Source of the DNA: JASLDZ01 sp965199975
GTDB taxonomy: Bacteria > Pseudomonadota > Alphaproteobacteria > Caulobacterales > Caulobacteraceae
NCBI GenBank assembly: GCA_965199975.1
Contig: OZ241340.1
Location: 1,736,001 to 1,800,000 of the forward strand
Direction: 5' to 3'
DNA: 64,000 nucleotides
Shown here: positions 8,484-17,181 of the stretch, in pieces
How the letters are laid out: each line of letters starts with the position of its first letter
How positions within the stretch are numbered: position 1 is the stretch's first letter
Made by a program: the position numbers and the translations under genes
Notes under the pieces: generated by a model
The model's input: only the letters and a program-made list of their open reading frames with translations
The model's database searches: none
Told to the model about the DNA's origin: nothing

Positions 8484-11284
8484 CCAACCGCCTCAAGGAT
8501 CTCGAAGCCTGCGGCCAAGCCGTTTGGCTAGATTTTGTCGATCGCAGCTTTCTCAAGGAGGGCGGTCTCAAGAAGCTGGTCGCCGACGACGGGCTGACCG
8601 GCGTCACCTCCAATCCGTCGATCTTCGAGAAGGCGATGGGCAGCGGCGACAAGTACGACGAGGGCTTCAAGACCTTCCTGGGCCAAGCCGACGCCAGTGT
8701 GAAGGACACCTACGAGAGCCAGGCCATCGCCGACATCCAGGCGGCGGCCGGCGACCTCAAGCCCGTGTACGATCGACTGCATGGCAAGGACGGCTACGTC
8801 AGCCTTGAGGTCTCACCCTACCTCGCCAACGACACACAGCCGACCATCGAAGAGGCGCGCCGCCTTTGGAAGGCGGTCGACCGGCCCAATCTCATGGTCA
8901 AGGTGCCTGGCACCGAGGCCGGCGCTCCCGCGATCCGGCAGCTGATCGAGGATGGCCTCAACATCAACGTCACCCTGCTGTTTACGCTGGACGCCTACAA
9001 GGCGGTGGCTGAGGCCTTCGTGGCCGGACTCGAGGCTCGGGTGAGGAAGGGCGAGCCTATCGACAAGGTCGCCTCGGTCGCCAGCTTCTTCCTCAGCCGC
9101 ATCGACACCCAGGTGGACAAGAAGGTCGACGAGCGCCTAAAGGCCGGCGACAAGGACGCAGACGCGCTCAAGGCGCTTCGCGGCAAGACGGCCATATCTA
9201 GCGCCAAGGTCGCCTACGCCTGGTACGAGGAGCTGATCGCCAGCGACCGCTGGAAGGCGCTCGCCGCCAAGGGCGCCATGCCGCAGCGCCTGTTGTGGGC
9301 CTCCACGGGCACGAAGGACCCGTCGTTCAGCGACGTTCTCTACGTTGAGACGCTGATCGGGCTGGACACGGTCAACACCATGCCGCCCAAGACCATGGAC
9401 GCCTTCCGCGATCATGGGAGCGCCTCCGTAACGCTTACGCAGGACGTGAACAGCGCACGCCACGTGCTGGACGAGGTGAAGCGTCTCGGCCTGGATCTCG
9501 ACGGCGTCACGGCCGACCTCGTCGTGGATGGGGCGAAGCAGTTCTCCGACGCCTTCGACGCGCTCCTGGGCGCGGTGGCCGGCAAGCGCGCCGACATCCT
9601 AGGCGGTCGCCTCGACAGCTTCGAAGCGAAGCTCCCGAAGGCGCTGCGGGACAAGGTCGACGCCCGGCTGAAGACGGCCGCCGCCGAAGGCTGGCCGCGC
9701 CGGCTGTGGACGGGCGACGCCTCGCTCTGGACCGGCAAGGACGAGAGCAAGTGGTTGGCTTGGCTCGCCGCCGGCAAGGGCGAGCAGGTTCCCGGCGACA
9801 CCATCACCGCCCTTCAGGAGATGGGTCGCGGCCACAAGGATGCGGTGCTGCTCGGCATGGGCGGCTCGAGCCTAGGTCCCGAGGTGCTGGCCCGCATGTT
9901 CGGCGACAAGACGAGCGGTCCGAGGCTGCACGTGCTCGACACCACCGACCCCGGCCAGATCGCCGAAGTCGCCGGCAAGATAGATCCCAAGGAGGCGATC
10001 TTCATCAACTCCTCCAAGTCGGGATCGACCATGGAGCCGGAGCTTCTGCGCGCCTACTTCTGGGAGCTGTCGGGCAAGGACGGCTCGCGCTGGGTCGCCG
10101 TCACCGATCCGGGCTCCGACCTGGAGAAGGCGGCCAGGAAAGATGGCTTCGCCCACGTCGTCTACGGCGACCCCGGGATCGGCGGCCGCTACTCTGTGCT
10201 TTCGGCCTTCGGCATGGTTCCGGCCGCCATCATGGGCATGGACGTGAAGGCCTTCTTCGAGGCGGCCGCTCCCATGGTGCTCTCCTGCGACGGCTTCACC
10301 CCGCCCGCGCACAATCCCGGTTTCCAGCTCGGCGCGGTGATCGGGGAAGCAGCGGTAGCCGGCCGCGACAAGCTCACCATCCTGCCGTCCAAAGGCCTCG
10401 CCCCCGTGGGCGCCTGGCTTGAACAGCTGCTGGCCGAGTCCACCGGTAAGGAAGGCAAGGGCGTGGTGCCCGTCGATCTGGAGCCCGCAGGCGCGCCCGG
10501 CGTCTACGGCGACGACCGCCTGTTCGTGCACCTCCACCTCGAGGGCGACCACGACGACGGCCTTGAGGCCAAGCTAAAGGCGCTGGCCGACGCCGGCCAG
10601 CCGGTGGTCTACATCCATGTCGCCAAGGCGCAGATGGTCGGCCAGGAGTTCTTCCGCTGGGAGATCGCCACCGCCGTCGCCGGCGCCGTCATCGGCATAG
10701 ACGCCTTCAACCAGCCCGACGTGGAAGCCGCCAAGATAGCCACGCGCAAGTTGATCGACGCCTACGACGAGAGCGGGAAGATGGAGGCGCAGACGGCCGC
10801 GGCCGAGACCGCCGACTTCGTGCTCTACGCCGCTAAGGATTCGAGAGTGCAGGGCGATGCGGCGGCGCTCTTCAAAGCGCACTTCGCCAGCCTCGAGCCT
10901 GGCGACTACGCGGGCTTCCTGGCCTACATCCAACGCGATGACGAGGACGCCGAAGCGATAGAGACCATGCGTCTGGCGGTGCGCGACGCCACGAGGTGCG
11001 CCACCGTCGCAGGCTTCGGGCCGCGATTCCTGCACTCCACGGGTCAAGCGTACAAAGGTGGGCCCAACACCGGCGTGTTTCTGATGATCACCCGCGAACC
11101 GGAAGCCGACATCGCCATACCCGATCAGAAGGCGACCTTCGGCACGGTGCAGCAGATGCAGGCGCAAGGCGACATGGACGTTCTGGCCGAGCGCGGGCGG
11201 CGGGTGCTGCGTGTTCACCTTAAGGCGGGCGGGGGAGGGGTGAAGGCGCTCGTCTCCGCTGTCACCGCCGCAATCGGCAAGTAA
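8480..11284 (+). CDS. Bifunctional transaldolase / glucose-6-phosphate isomerase
   Basis: A 934-residue fusion. Residues ~1-365 are a transaldolase: TSNPSIFEKA near residue 40, Schiff-base lysine in MVKVPGTEAG (about 141), and FFLSRIDTQVD. Residues ~385-934 are a phosphoglucose isomerase: GMGGSSLGPEV (about 459), SKSGSTMEPE (about 511) and a C-terminal catalytic region. The fusion links sedoheptulose-7-P/glyceraldehyde-3-P conversion directly to the fructose-6-P/glucose-6-P step. That would allow carbon to recycle through zwf and gnd, the next genes. ATGA overlap with tkt. Such TalPgi fusions are known in some alphaproteobacteria and actinobacteria. Whether the isomerase domain also accepts mannose-6-P is open. 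Confidence 0.95.
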   Translation: MTNRLKDLEACGQAVWLDFVDRSFLKEGGLKKLVADDGLTGVTSNPSIFEKAMGSGDKYDEGFKTFLGQADASVKDTYESQAIADIQAAAGDLKPVYDRLHGKDGYVSLEVSPYLANDTQPTIEEARRLWKAVDRPNLMVKVPGTEAGAPAIRQLIEDGLNINVTLLFTLDAYKAVAEAFVAGLEARVRKGEPIDKVASVASFFLSRIDTQVDKKVDERLKAGDKDADALKALRGKTAISSAKVAYAWYEELIASDRWKALAAKGAMPQRLLWASTGTKDPSFSDVLYVETLIGLDTVNTMPPKTMDAFRDHGSASVTLTQDVNSARHVLDEVKRLGLDLDGVTADLVVDGAKQFSDAFDALLGAVAGKRADILGGRLDSFEAKLPKALRDKVDARLKTAAAEGWPRRLWTGDASLWTGKDESKWLAWLAAGKGEQVPGDTITALQEMGRGHKDAVLLGMGGSSLGPEVLARMFGDKTSGPRLHVLDTTDPGQIAEVAGKIDPKEAIFINSSKSGSTMEPELLRAYFWELSGKDGSRWVAVTDPGSDLEKAARKDGFAHVVYGDPGIGGRYSVLSAFGMVPAAIMGMDVKAFFEAAAPMVLSCDGFTPPAHNPGFQLGAVIGEAAVAGRDKLTILPSKGLAPVGAWLEQLLAESTGKEGKGVVPVDLEPAGAPGVYGDDRLFVHLHLEGDHDDGLEAKLKALADAGQPVVYIHVAKAQMVGQEFFRWEIATAVAGAVIGIDAFNQPDVEAAKIATRKLIDAYDESGKMEAQTAAAETADFVLYAAKDSRVQGDAAALFKAHFASLEPGDYAGFLAYIQRDDEDAEAIETMRLAVRDATRCATVAGFGPRFLHSTGQAYKGGPNTGVFLMITREPEADIAIPDQKATFGTVQQMQAQGDMDVLAERGRRVLRVHLKAGGGGVKALVSAVTAAIGK

Positions 11285-11308
11285 TCAATTCAAGGAGCGT
11301 TGCGCGTA

Positions 11309-12289
11309 ATGAAACTCGCAGTGATTGGTCTTGGCCGAATGGGCGCGGGCATCAGCCAGAGACTGATGAAGCATGGTCACGAGGTGATCGGCTTCGATCA
11401 GTCGGCCGATGCGGTGAAGGCGGTTATAGATAAAGGGGCGAAGGGTGCCGATTCCCTGCAGGGCGCCGTGGACGCGATGCCGGCTGGCGAGCGCATCTTC
11501 TGGGTGATGCTGCCCTCGGGCGAGATCACGGAAGACACAATCGCAAAGCTCACCGAAATGGGCGCCGCGGGCGACATCCTGATCGACGGCGGCAACACCT
11601 TCTACAAAGATGATATCCGCCGCGCGAAGACGTGCACCGGCAAAAAGCTTCACTACGTCGATGTCGGCACCTCCGGCGGCGTATGGGGACTGGAGCGTGG
11701 CTTCTGCATGATGATCGGCGGCGAGGACGCCATCGTGAAGAAGCTTGATCCGATCTTCGACGCTCTGGCGCCCGGCTTCGGCGATATTCCCCGCACAACG
11801 GGCCGCAAGGGGAAGGACGAGCGGGCGGAGAAAGGCTACATCCACGCAGGTCCGGCCGGGGCCGGGCACTTCGTCAAGATGGTTCATAATGGTATCGAGT
11901 ACGGCTTGATGGAAGCCTATGCCGAAGGCTTCGACGTGCTTCAAAATAAGGACTCAAACAAACTTCCGGAAGACCAGCGTTACGACATCAACTTGACCGA
12001 CGTGGCTGAGGTGTGGCGGCGTGGTAGCGTCATCTCCTCTTGGTTGCTCGACCTCAGCGCCGAAGCGTTGGCTGAGGATGGGAACCTGAGCAAGTACAGC
12101 GGCAAGGTGGCCGATTCCGGCGAGGGGCACTGGACTATCGAGGCGGCCATGGAAGAGGCGGTGCCCGCCAACGTGCTCTCCGCCGCTCTCTACGCCCGCT
12201 ACCGCTCGCGTGTGGAGCACACCTTCGGCGACAAACTCCTGTCGGCGATGCGTCACGGCTTCGGCGGTCACGTCGAAATGCCCCAGTGA
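11309..12289 (+). CDS. gnd: 6-phosphogluconate dehydrogenase, short (NAD-type) form
   Basis: Oxidative decarboxylation of 6-phosphogluconate to ribulose-5-P. 326 residues, i.e. the short YqeC-like class rather than the ~470-residue NADP enzyme. ATG 11309 is preferred to the TTG at 11300 because AAGGAG (11292-11297) is properly spaced only for the ATG. Rossmann motif GLGRMGAG (residues 7-14); the second strand ends in GFDQS, with Asp in the position that favours NAD over NADP. Then GGNTFYKDD, the substrate motif GTSGGVWGLERGF, and GPAGAGHFVKMVHNGIEY with catalytic Lys/Asn. Stands ten bases before zwf, with which it forms the oxidative branch. Confidence 0.95.
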   Translation: MKLAVIGLGRMGAGISQRLMKHGHEVIGFDQSADAVKAVIDKGAKGADSLQGAVDAMPAGERIFWVMLPSGEITEDTIAKLTEMGAAGDILIDGGNTFYKDDIRRAKTCTGKKLHYVDVGTSGGVWGLERGFCMMIGGEDAIVKKLDPIFDALAPGFGDIPRTTGRKGKDERAEKGYIHAGPAGAGHFVKMVHNGIEYGLMEAYAEGFDVLQNKDSNKLPEDQRYDINLTDVAEVWRRGSVISSWLLDLSAEALAEDGNLSKYSGKVADSGEGHWTIEAAMEEAVPANVLSAALYARYRSRVEHTFGDKLLSAMRHGFGGHVEMPQ

Positions 12290-12299
12290 GGGCTGCGTC

Positions 12300-13739
12300 G
12301 TGAGCAAAGCCGAGCGCGCGCCGCCCGCCACGTTCGTGGTGTTCGGCGCGACAGGCGACCTGACGCGGCGCCTGCTCGCCCCCGCACTTGTCAACCTCGC
12401 CAACGGCGGACTTCTGGACGACGCCACCAGGTTCGTAGGCATCGGGCATTCGGATGGCAGCGGCAAGGAGCTTCGCGATGCGCTCGGCCAGTTCGTCGAC
12501 GACAAGGAGGGCTACAAGTGGTTGCACGATCGGATCACCTACATCGAAGGTGACTTCACTGGTGACGAGCTCTACGAAGAGCTTAAAAAACTGAAGCTCC
12601 AGAACGTCGTATTCTACCTGGCTACCGCAGCCAAATTCTTTGGGCCTGTCGTCGACAAACTTGGAGACGCCGGCCTGCTTGATCAGATGGACGGCTTCCG
12701 CCGTGTGGTGATCGAGAAGCCCTTCGGCGCCGACCTGAAGTCCGCGCATGCCTTGAACGAGCAGCTGCGCACGCGTGCAGGCGAGAACCAACTCTACCGT
12801 ATCGATCACTTCCTCGGTAAGGAGACGGTCCAGAATATCATGGTGCTGCGCTTCGGCAACACATTACTCGAAGCGGTGATGAACAACCGCTACGTCGACA
12901 GCGTGCAGATCACCGCGGCCGAGACGGTGGACGTCGGCTCGCGCGGCAGCTTCTACGACGCCACCGGCGCCCTGCGCGACATGGTGCCCAACCACTTGAT
13001 GCAACTGCTCACCCTCATCGGCATGGAGGCGCCCAACAGCTTCGACGCCGAGGCGGTGCGCAGCGAGAAGGCCAAGCTGATCGAGGCTGTGCGCCCCGCC
13101 TCGCCCGATACAGCAGTGCGAGGCCAATACGCGGCCGGCGAGGTCGGCTCGGCGAAGGTAGGGGCCTACGCCAAGGCCGAGGACGTCGATGCGAAGAGCA
13201 CGACCGAGACCTACGTCGCCCTCAAGGTCGAGGTCGACACCTGGCGCTGGACAGGGGTGCCCTTCTACCTGCGCACCGGCAAGGCGCTGGCCAAGCGCGA
13301 CACCGAGATCGTGGTGCAGTTCCGCGACGTGCCGCTCAAGCTGTTTCCGGGGGCCGATCCCGGCGATGTTCCGCCCAACCGTCTGGTCCTGCAGATCCAG
13401 CCCAATGAGGCTGTCAGGATCGAGTTTGTCGCCAAGGCGCCGGGACCGAAGGTGGAGACCACGCCCGTGTCGATGGACTTTCGCTATGCCGACAAGTTCA
13501 AGCTCGCCGGCAGCACCGGCTATGAGACGCTGCTCTACGACGTCCTGATCGGCGACCCCATGCTGTTCAGCCGCGCCGACCAGATTGAAGCCGGCTGGCG
13601 CGTAGTGCAGCCCCTGCTCGACGCCTGGAGCAAGAAGAGCGCATCCCCGCCCGAAACCTACGTCGCCGGCTCTTCCGGACCGGAGGCGGCTGACGAACTG
13701 CTCGCCCGCGACGGGCGCGCCTGGCACGAGCTTGCATGA
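12300..13739 (+). CDS. zwf: Glucose-6-phosphate 1-dehydrogenase
   Basis: First oxidative step: glucose-6-P to 6-phosphogluconolactone with NAD(P). 479 residues from GTG 12300; the start is fixed by the Rossmann motif GATGDL (16-21) close behind and by GAGGG just upstream, overlapping the gnd stop. The signature YRIDHFLGKETVQN (about 166-179) supplies the catalytic His and phosphate-binding Lys. The C-terminal domain has the usual PPNRLVLQIQPNEAV. The end overlaps the HAD gene (ATGA). No 6-phosphogluconolactonase gene follows, which is the common arrangement elsewhere. Confidence 0.97.
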   Translation: MSKAERAPPATFVVFGATGDLTRRLLAPALVNLANGGLLDDATRFVGIGHSDGSGKELRDALGQFVDDKEGYKWLHDRITYIEGDFTGDELYEELKKLKLQNVVFYLATAAKFFGPVVDKLGDAGLLDQMDGFRRVVIEKPFGADLKSAHALNEQLRTRAGENQLYRIDHFLGKETVQNIMVLRFGNTLLEAVMNNRYVDSVQITAAETVDVGSRGSFYDATGALRDMVPNHLMQLLTLIGMEAPNSFDAEAVRSEKAKLIEAVRPASPDTAVRGQYAAGEVGSAKVGAYAKAEDVDAKSTTETYVALKVEVDTWRWTGVPFYLRTGKALAKRDTEIVVQFRDVPLKLFPGADPGDVPPNRLVLQIQPNEAVRIEFVAKAPGPKVETTPVSMDFRYADKFKLAGSTGYETLLYDVLIGDPMLFSRADQIEAGWRVVQPLLDAWSKKSASPPETYVAGSSGPEAADELLARDGRAWHELA

Positions 13740-14548
13740 CCGACGCCATCCGCCTGTTCATATCCGACGTGGACGGCACACTCGTGCCGCAAGACAAGCA
13801 GCTCACACCCGGCGTCGCCGGCGCCATGAAGCGTTTGCGGGCGTCGGGTGTGACGCTGAGCCTGATCAGCGCCCGCCCTCTCAGCGGTATCCTGGCGCTT
13901 GTGAAAGCCTTGGAGATCACCGGTCCGATCGGCGCATTCAACGGGGGCACGGTCGCTATGGCGGACGGATCGATCGTTTCGGCTTCGCACGTGGCTCCCG
14001 ATGTGGCGCGGCGCGCTTTGCGCAAGTTCGACCAGCCCTGGGTGCAGCCGTGGGTATTCTCCAGCGGCAAGTGGTACGCCAAGTCCATCGAGGGGCGGCA
14101 CGTGCCGAGCGAACGGATCACCGCCGCGCAGGAACCCACCATCGTCAAGGACTTCGACGATCTGCTCGGCGAGGTGGATAAGATCGTCGCCGTGAGCGAC
14201 GAGGAGCCGCAGCTCGCCGCCCTTGAGATCGAGACCGCCAAGGCGCTTGACGGCGACGCCACCGTCGCCCGCTCCCAGACCTACTACCTCGATGTGACCG
14301 CGCCGGAAGCCAACAAGGGCGTGGGCGTGCGCGCCATCGCTCGGGCCCATGGCGTACCGCTGTCGCAAACCGCCGTGATCGGCGACGGTTCGAACGACGT
14401 CTATATGTTCAAGGTGGCGGGGCTGTCCTTTGCGGTCGACAATGCTTCCGACAAGGTGAAAGCGGCCGCCACACACGTGGTCAAGCCGAATACGCAGGAT
14501 GGTGTGGCCGACGCCATCGACACCTATTTGCTCAAGAGCCGCGGTTGA
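13736..14548 (+). CDS. Cof-type HAD-IIB sugar phosphatase
   Basis: 270 residues. Motif I SDVDGTLV (Asp11, Asp13), motif II in LISARPL, an AFNGG cap-edge motif, the C2B cap in the middle, and motif IV GDGSNDVYMF (about 216). Cof/YbhA-type enzymes dephosphorylate sugar phosphates or act on cofactors. Here the position between zwf and rpe (ATGA overlap before it, TTGA after it) implies a sugar-phosphate substrate of the pentose phosphate pathway, possibly an overflow or repair phosphatase. It occupies the place where pgl is often found but has no lactonase features. Substrate unknown. Confidence 0.88.
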   Translation: MTDAIRLFISDVDGTLVPQDKQLTPGVAGAMKRLRASGVTLSLISARPLSGILALVKALEITGPIGAFNGGTVAMADGSIVSASHVAPDVARRALRKFDQPWVQPWVFSSGKWYAKSIEGRHVPSERITAAQEPTIVKDFDDLLGEVDKIVAVSDEEPQLAALEIETAKALDGDATVARSQTYYLDVTAPEANKGVGVRAIARAHGVPLSQTAVIGDGSNDVYMFKVAGLSFAVDNASDKVKAAATHVVKPNTQDGVADAIDTYLLKSRG

Positions 14549-15219
14549 GCCGTCCGCTCCTCATCGCGCCCTCGATCCTGGGTGCGGACTTTGGACGGCT
14601 GGCCGAGGAGGTGCATGCGCTCGACAAGGGCGGCGGCGACTGGATGCACGTGGACATCATGGACGGCCGCTTCGTGCCGGAGATCTCCTTTGGTCCGGGC
14701 GTGGTGAAAGCGGTGCGCAAGGCCACATCCAAGCCGCTCAACGTGCATTTGATGATCGAGGCGCCAGAGCGCTCGCTCAAGGCTTTCGCGGATGCGGGGG
14801 CCGATCACCTCCTGGTGCAGTCAGAGCCCGCCTCCACCGTGCATCTCCACCGCACGCTCGCTCAGGTGCGCGCGTTGGGCAAGAAGGCGGGCGTGGTAGT
14901 CGATCCAGCGACGCCATTGGAGTGGATCGCCTGGGTGCTGCCGCTGGTCGACATCGTGCTGGTGATGACGGTGAACCCAGGCTTCGGCGGCCAGAATTTC
15001 ATCGCCGACATGTTACCCAAGATCGCCCAGCTTCGTCGTATGTGCGAAGACAAGGGGCTCTCTCCTCACATCGAGGTGGATGGCGGTGTCGATCCTTCAA
15101 CGGTGCGCGGGGCGGTGGAAGCGGGGGCCGATGTGCTGGTCGCCGGCACCGCCATCCTGCGTGAGGCCGACTACGGCGCCGCGATCACCAAGCTCCGCGC
15201 GGCAGGCGAGGGCGGCTGA
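14545..15219 (+). CDS. rpe: Ribulose-phosphate 3-epimerase
   Basis: Interconverts ribulose-5-P and xylulose-5-P. 224 residues, TIM barrel, with APSILGADF at residues 8-16, metal/catalytic HVDIMDGRFVP (about 34-44), NVHLMI, TVNPGFGGQ (about 142) and EVDGGV near the C-terminus followed by the phosphate loop VAGTAI. The start is TTG at 14545 within the overlap TTGA with the previous stop; no other start fits the N-terminus. Last gene of the operon; a few bases later the convergent yaiI gene ends. Confidence 0.96.
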   Translation: MSRPLLIAPSILGADFGRLAEEVHALDKGGGDWMHVDIMDGRFVPEISFGPGVVKAVRKATSKPLNVHLMIEAPERSLKAFADAGADHLLVQSEPASTVHLHRTLAQVRALGKKAGVVVDPATPLEWIAWVLPLVDIVLVMTVNPGFGGQNFIADMLPKIAQLRRMCEDKGLSPHIEVDGGVDPSTVRGAVEAGADVLVAGTAILREADYGAAITKLRAAGEGG

Positions 15220-15225
15220 CGCCCA

Positions 15226-15675
15226 TCAGCCGCGGCGGGCCCGCACGACGGCGGTGTCCAGCGCCTGCAGGAACTTGGAGCGGTCGCCGGCCGAGAAAGG
15301 CTTCGGGCCGCTGGTGATCTCGCCCATGGAGCGCAGGTGCTCGCCGATGGCGCGCGAGGCGAGGGCGCCGCCGATGCTCTCCGTGGTGAAGGGCCGGCCC
15401 GTAGGGTGCAGCGCCTGTGCGCCGGCGACGAGCGCGCGCTGCGCCAACGGAATGTCGGCCGTGATGACGATGTCGCTCTGCCCGGCGCGCTCCGCGATCC
15501 AGTCATCGGCGACGTCTGGACCCTCTTCCACCACCACCGACGTCACCCGCCTATTACGCGGCGTGCGGATCCAGCTGTTGGAGACCACCCAGACCGGTAG
15601 CCCGTAGCGGTCGGCGACGCGGTATATCTCGTCCTTCACCGGGCAAGCGTCGGCGTCGACATAGAGTCCCGTCAC
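15226..15675 (-). CDS. yaiI: UPF0178 (YaiI/YqxD) family protein
   Basis: Small cytoplasmic DUF188 protein, probably a PIN-like nuclease fold, function undefined. 149 residues from GTG 15675, chosen because the family begins just before YVDADACPVKDE (about residues 4-15) and GAGG lies 11 bases upstream, overlapping the SDR stop. Conserved features are the acidic N-terminal DADACPVK, ADIPLAQRAL and a C-terminal GPKPFSAGDRSKF. Co-oriented with the SDR gene 13 bases upstream, so probably one transcript; ends convergently with rpe. Confidence 0.9.
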   Translation of the reverse strand: MTGLYVDADACPVKDEIYRVADRYGLPVWVVSNSWIRTPRNRRVTSVVVEEGPDVADDWIAERAGQSDIVITADIPLAQRALVAGAQALHPTGRPFTTESIGGALASRAIGEHLRSMGEITSGPKPFSAGDRSKFLQALDTAVVRARRG

Positions 15676-15688
15676 CGCCGCTTTCGCC

Positions 15689-16576
15689 TCAAGCGGTGAG
15701 GTTGGCGCTGTCGCCGCCGGTGACCGCAAGGCTCGTCCCCGAGATCATCGCCGCCGCATCCGACGCCAGGAACACGACGGCCGGGGCGATGGCGTCAGGT
15801 TCGAGCCAAGGTTTGCGCAACGGTAACTTGGCCGCCAGCCCTTCGGCAGCTGTGGCCTCGTCTTTCGTCTCGTCGCCCGAGGCTGTCTTGCCGCTGCTTT
15901 GGATCGCTTCGACGTAACGATCCTCGTGGCGCGTCAGCGCCGTGTCGATCAGTCCGGGGATGACGGCGTTCACGGTGACGCCGTGCGGCCCAAGCTCCAG
16001 CGCCGCCGACTTCATCAGGCCGAGGATGCCCCACTTGGAGGCCGAGTACGCCGCCCCGTTCAGCGTGCCGTGCTGGCCTTGCGTCGAGGAGGTGACGATA
16101 ATCCGGCCGCCGCCGCGCGCCTTGATGGCCGGTGCAAAGGCGCGCAGCGCGTTGGCCGTGCCAGTGAGGTTGATGTCGATCTGGTCGCCCCAGTCGGCGT
16201 CTTCCATCTCCAGCAACGGCTTAAAGGCCTGGATGCCGGCGTTCGCGAAAAGGATGTCCACGCCGCCGAAAGCCTCCGCGACCTTGTCGCACGCGCGGCG
16301 TAGGGCGGCGATGTCGCGCTGGTCGGCCACCAGCGGCAGCCAGCGCGAGCCTGCGGCGGTGACGAGCTCCCCGGTGTGGTTGAGATCGGCGCGCGTGGCG
16401 GGCGCGAAGGTGTCGATCGGGCTCGCCACCGCGCAGAGATCAAGGCCCGCTATGTCGGCGCCCGCCCGGGCGAGCGCGATGGCCGCGCATCGCCCGATCC
16501 CGCGCGCCGCGCCGGTGACGACCGCCACCTTGCCCTTCAACGCGTCGGGCGAGAACGCCTGTGGGGCGTCGGGCAT
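15689..16576 (-). CDS. SDR-family oxidoreductase
   Basis: Classical short-chain dehydrogenase, 295 residues. Cofactor motif TGAARGIG (21-28); the second strand ends in GLDLCA (Asp, suggesting NAD). ANAG is conserved, and the catalytic Ser-Tyr-Lys is in VTSSTQGQ and YSASKWG. An insertion between 215 and 250 rich in Glu/Lys/Thr, plus the cofactor region, recalls the mycofactocin-type carveol/alcohol dehydrogenase subgroup, but no mycofactocin genes are in the window. The ATG at 16576 has AGAGG about 8 bases upstream; longer readings of the same frame are implausible. Substrate unknown. Confidence 0.88.
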   Translation of the reverse strand: MPDAPQAFSPDALKGKVAVVTGAARGIGRCAAIALARAGADIAGLDLCAVASPIDTFAPATRADLNHTGELVTAAGSRWLPLVADQRDIAALRRACDKVAEAFGGVDILFANAGIQAFKPLLEMEDADWGDQIDINLTGTANALRAFAPAIKARGGGRIIVTSSTQGQHGTLNGAAYSASKWGILGLMKSAALELGPHGVTVNAVIPGLIDTALTRHEDRYVEAIQSSGKTASGDETKDEATAAEGLAAKLPLRKPWLEPDAIAPAVVFLASDAAAMISGTSLAVTGGDSANLTA

Positions 16577-16685
16577 GGTGCGGACCTCTGAAAGGACGTC
16601 GTCGGCAGGCGTAAACCCGCCGAACGCGCGCTGTTCCCGGCGCCGCCTTAACGGGACCGCAAGCGCGTTGCGCGAGGATGGCGCC

Positions 16686-17135
16686 ATGGCCGTGCAGTTG
16701 ACCATCCCGAAACTCGATCGGCGCGCGCACCTCCTGGTGGTCGACGACGAGCCTGCCAACCGGGTGATCGCGCGCAAGTTCTGCGAGCTGTTCGGCGCTT
16801 CGGTCACGCTGGCTAGCGACGGCTTCCAGGCGGTCGAGGCGTGTGCGAATCATGCCTTCGACCTCGTGCTGATGGACATGCGCATGCCCGGCATGAACGG
16901 CTTTCACGCCTGCGCCGACATCCGCGCTCTTGGCGATCCCGCGCGCGCGCGCGTGCCGATCATCATCGTGACCGCCGACGCCGGCACGGTGCATGCCGAC
17001 TTCGAACGCTGCATCGGCCTGAGCGGGGTGGTGGAGAAGCCCATCTCCATGCACCGCCTGTTCTTCGCCATCGACCGCGCGCTCTGCGCACCGGCCGTCA
17101 TCCCCAAGGCTGCGAGCGCCGCCGTCGGCGGCTGA
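16686..17135 (+). CDS. Single-domain response regulator (CheY-like)
   Basis: 149 residues, one receiver domain with no output domain. The acidic pocket is VVDDEP (Asp20, Asp21), the phosphoacceptor Asp64 in LMDMRMPGMNG, Thr96 in VTAD and Lys118 in VEKP: all phosphorylation residues are present. GAGGA lies about 7 bases before the ATG at 16686. No histidine kinase is adjacent, so it is an orphan here. Single-domain receivers in Caulobacterales act in motility and cell-cycle phosphorelays; a link to a given pathway cannot be drawn from this window. Confidence 0.9.
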   Translation: MAVQLTIPKLDRRAHLLVVDDEPANRVIARKFCELFGASVTLASDGFQAVEACANHAFDLVLMDMRMPGMNGFHACADIRALGDPARARVPIIIVTADAGTVHADFERCIGLSGVVEKPISMHRLFFAIDRALCAPAVIPKAASAAVGG

Positions 17136-17181
17136 CGTCGCATCTGCGACCATCGCCATTCCCCGTGGCGCGCGCGAGCGC

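Noticed and set aside
4218..15219. ATA isoleucine codons preceding G (ATAGAC type) seeming frequent for a high-GC genome
   Set aside because: The pattern recurs (for example near 4890, 5300, 9979, 10697) but ATC before G is also common and ATA before T or C occurs; without a genome-wide count it is not a safe signal.
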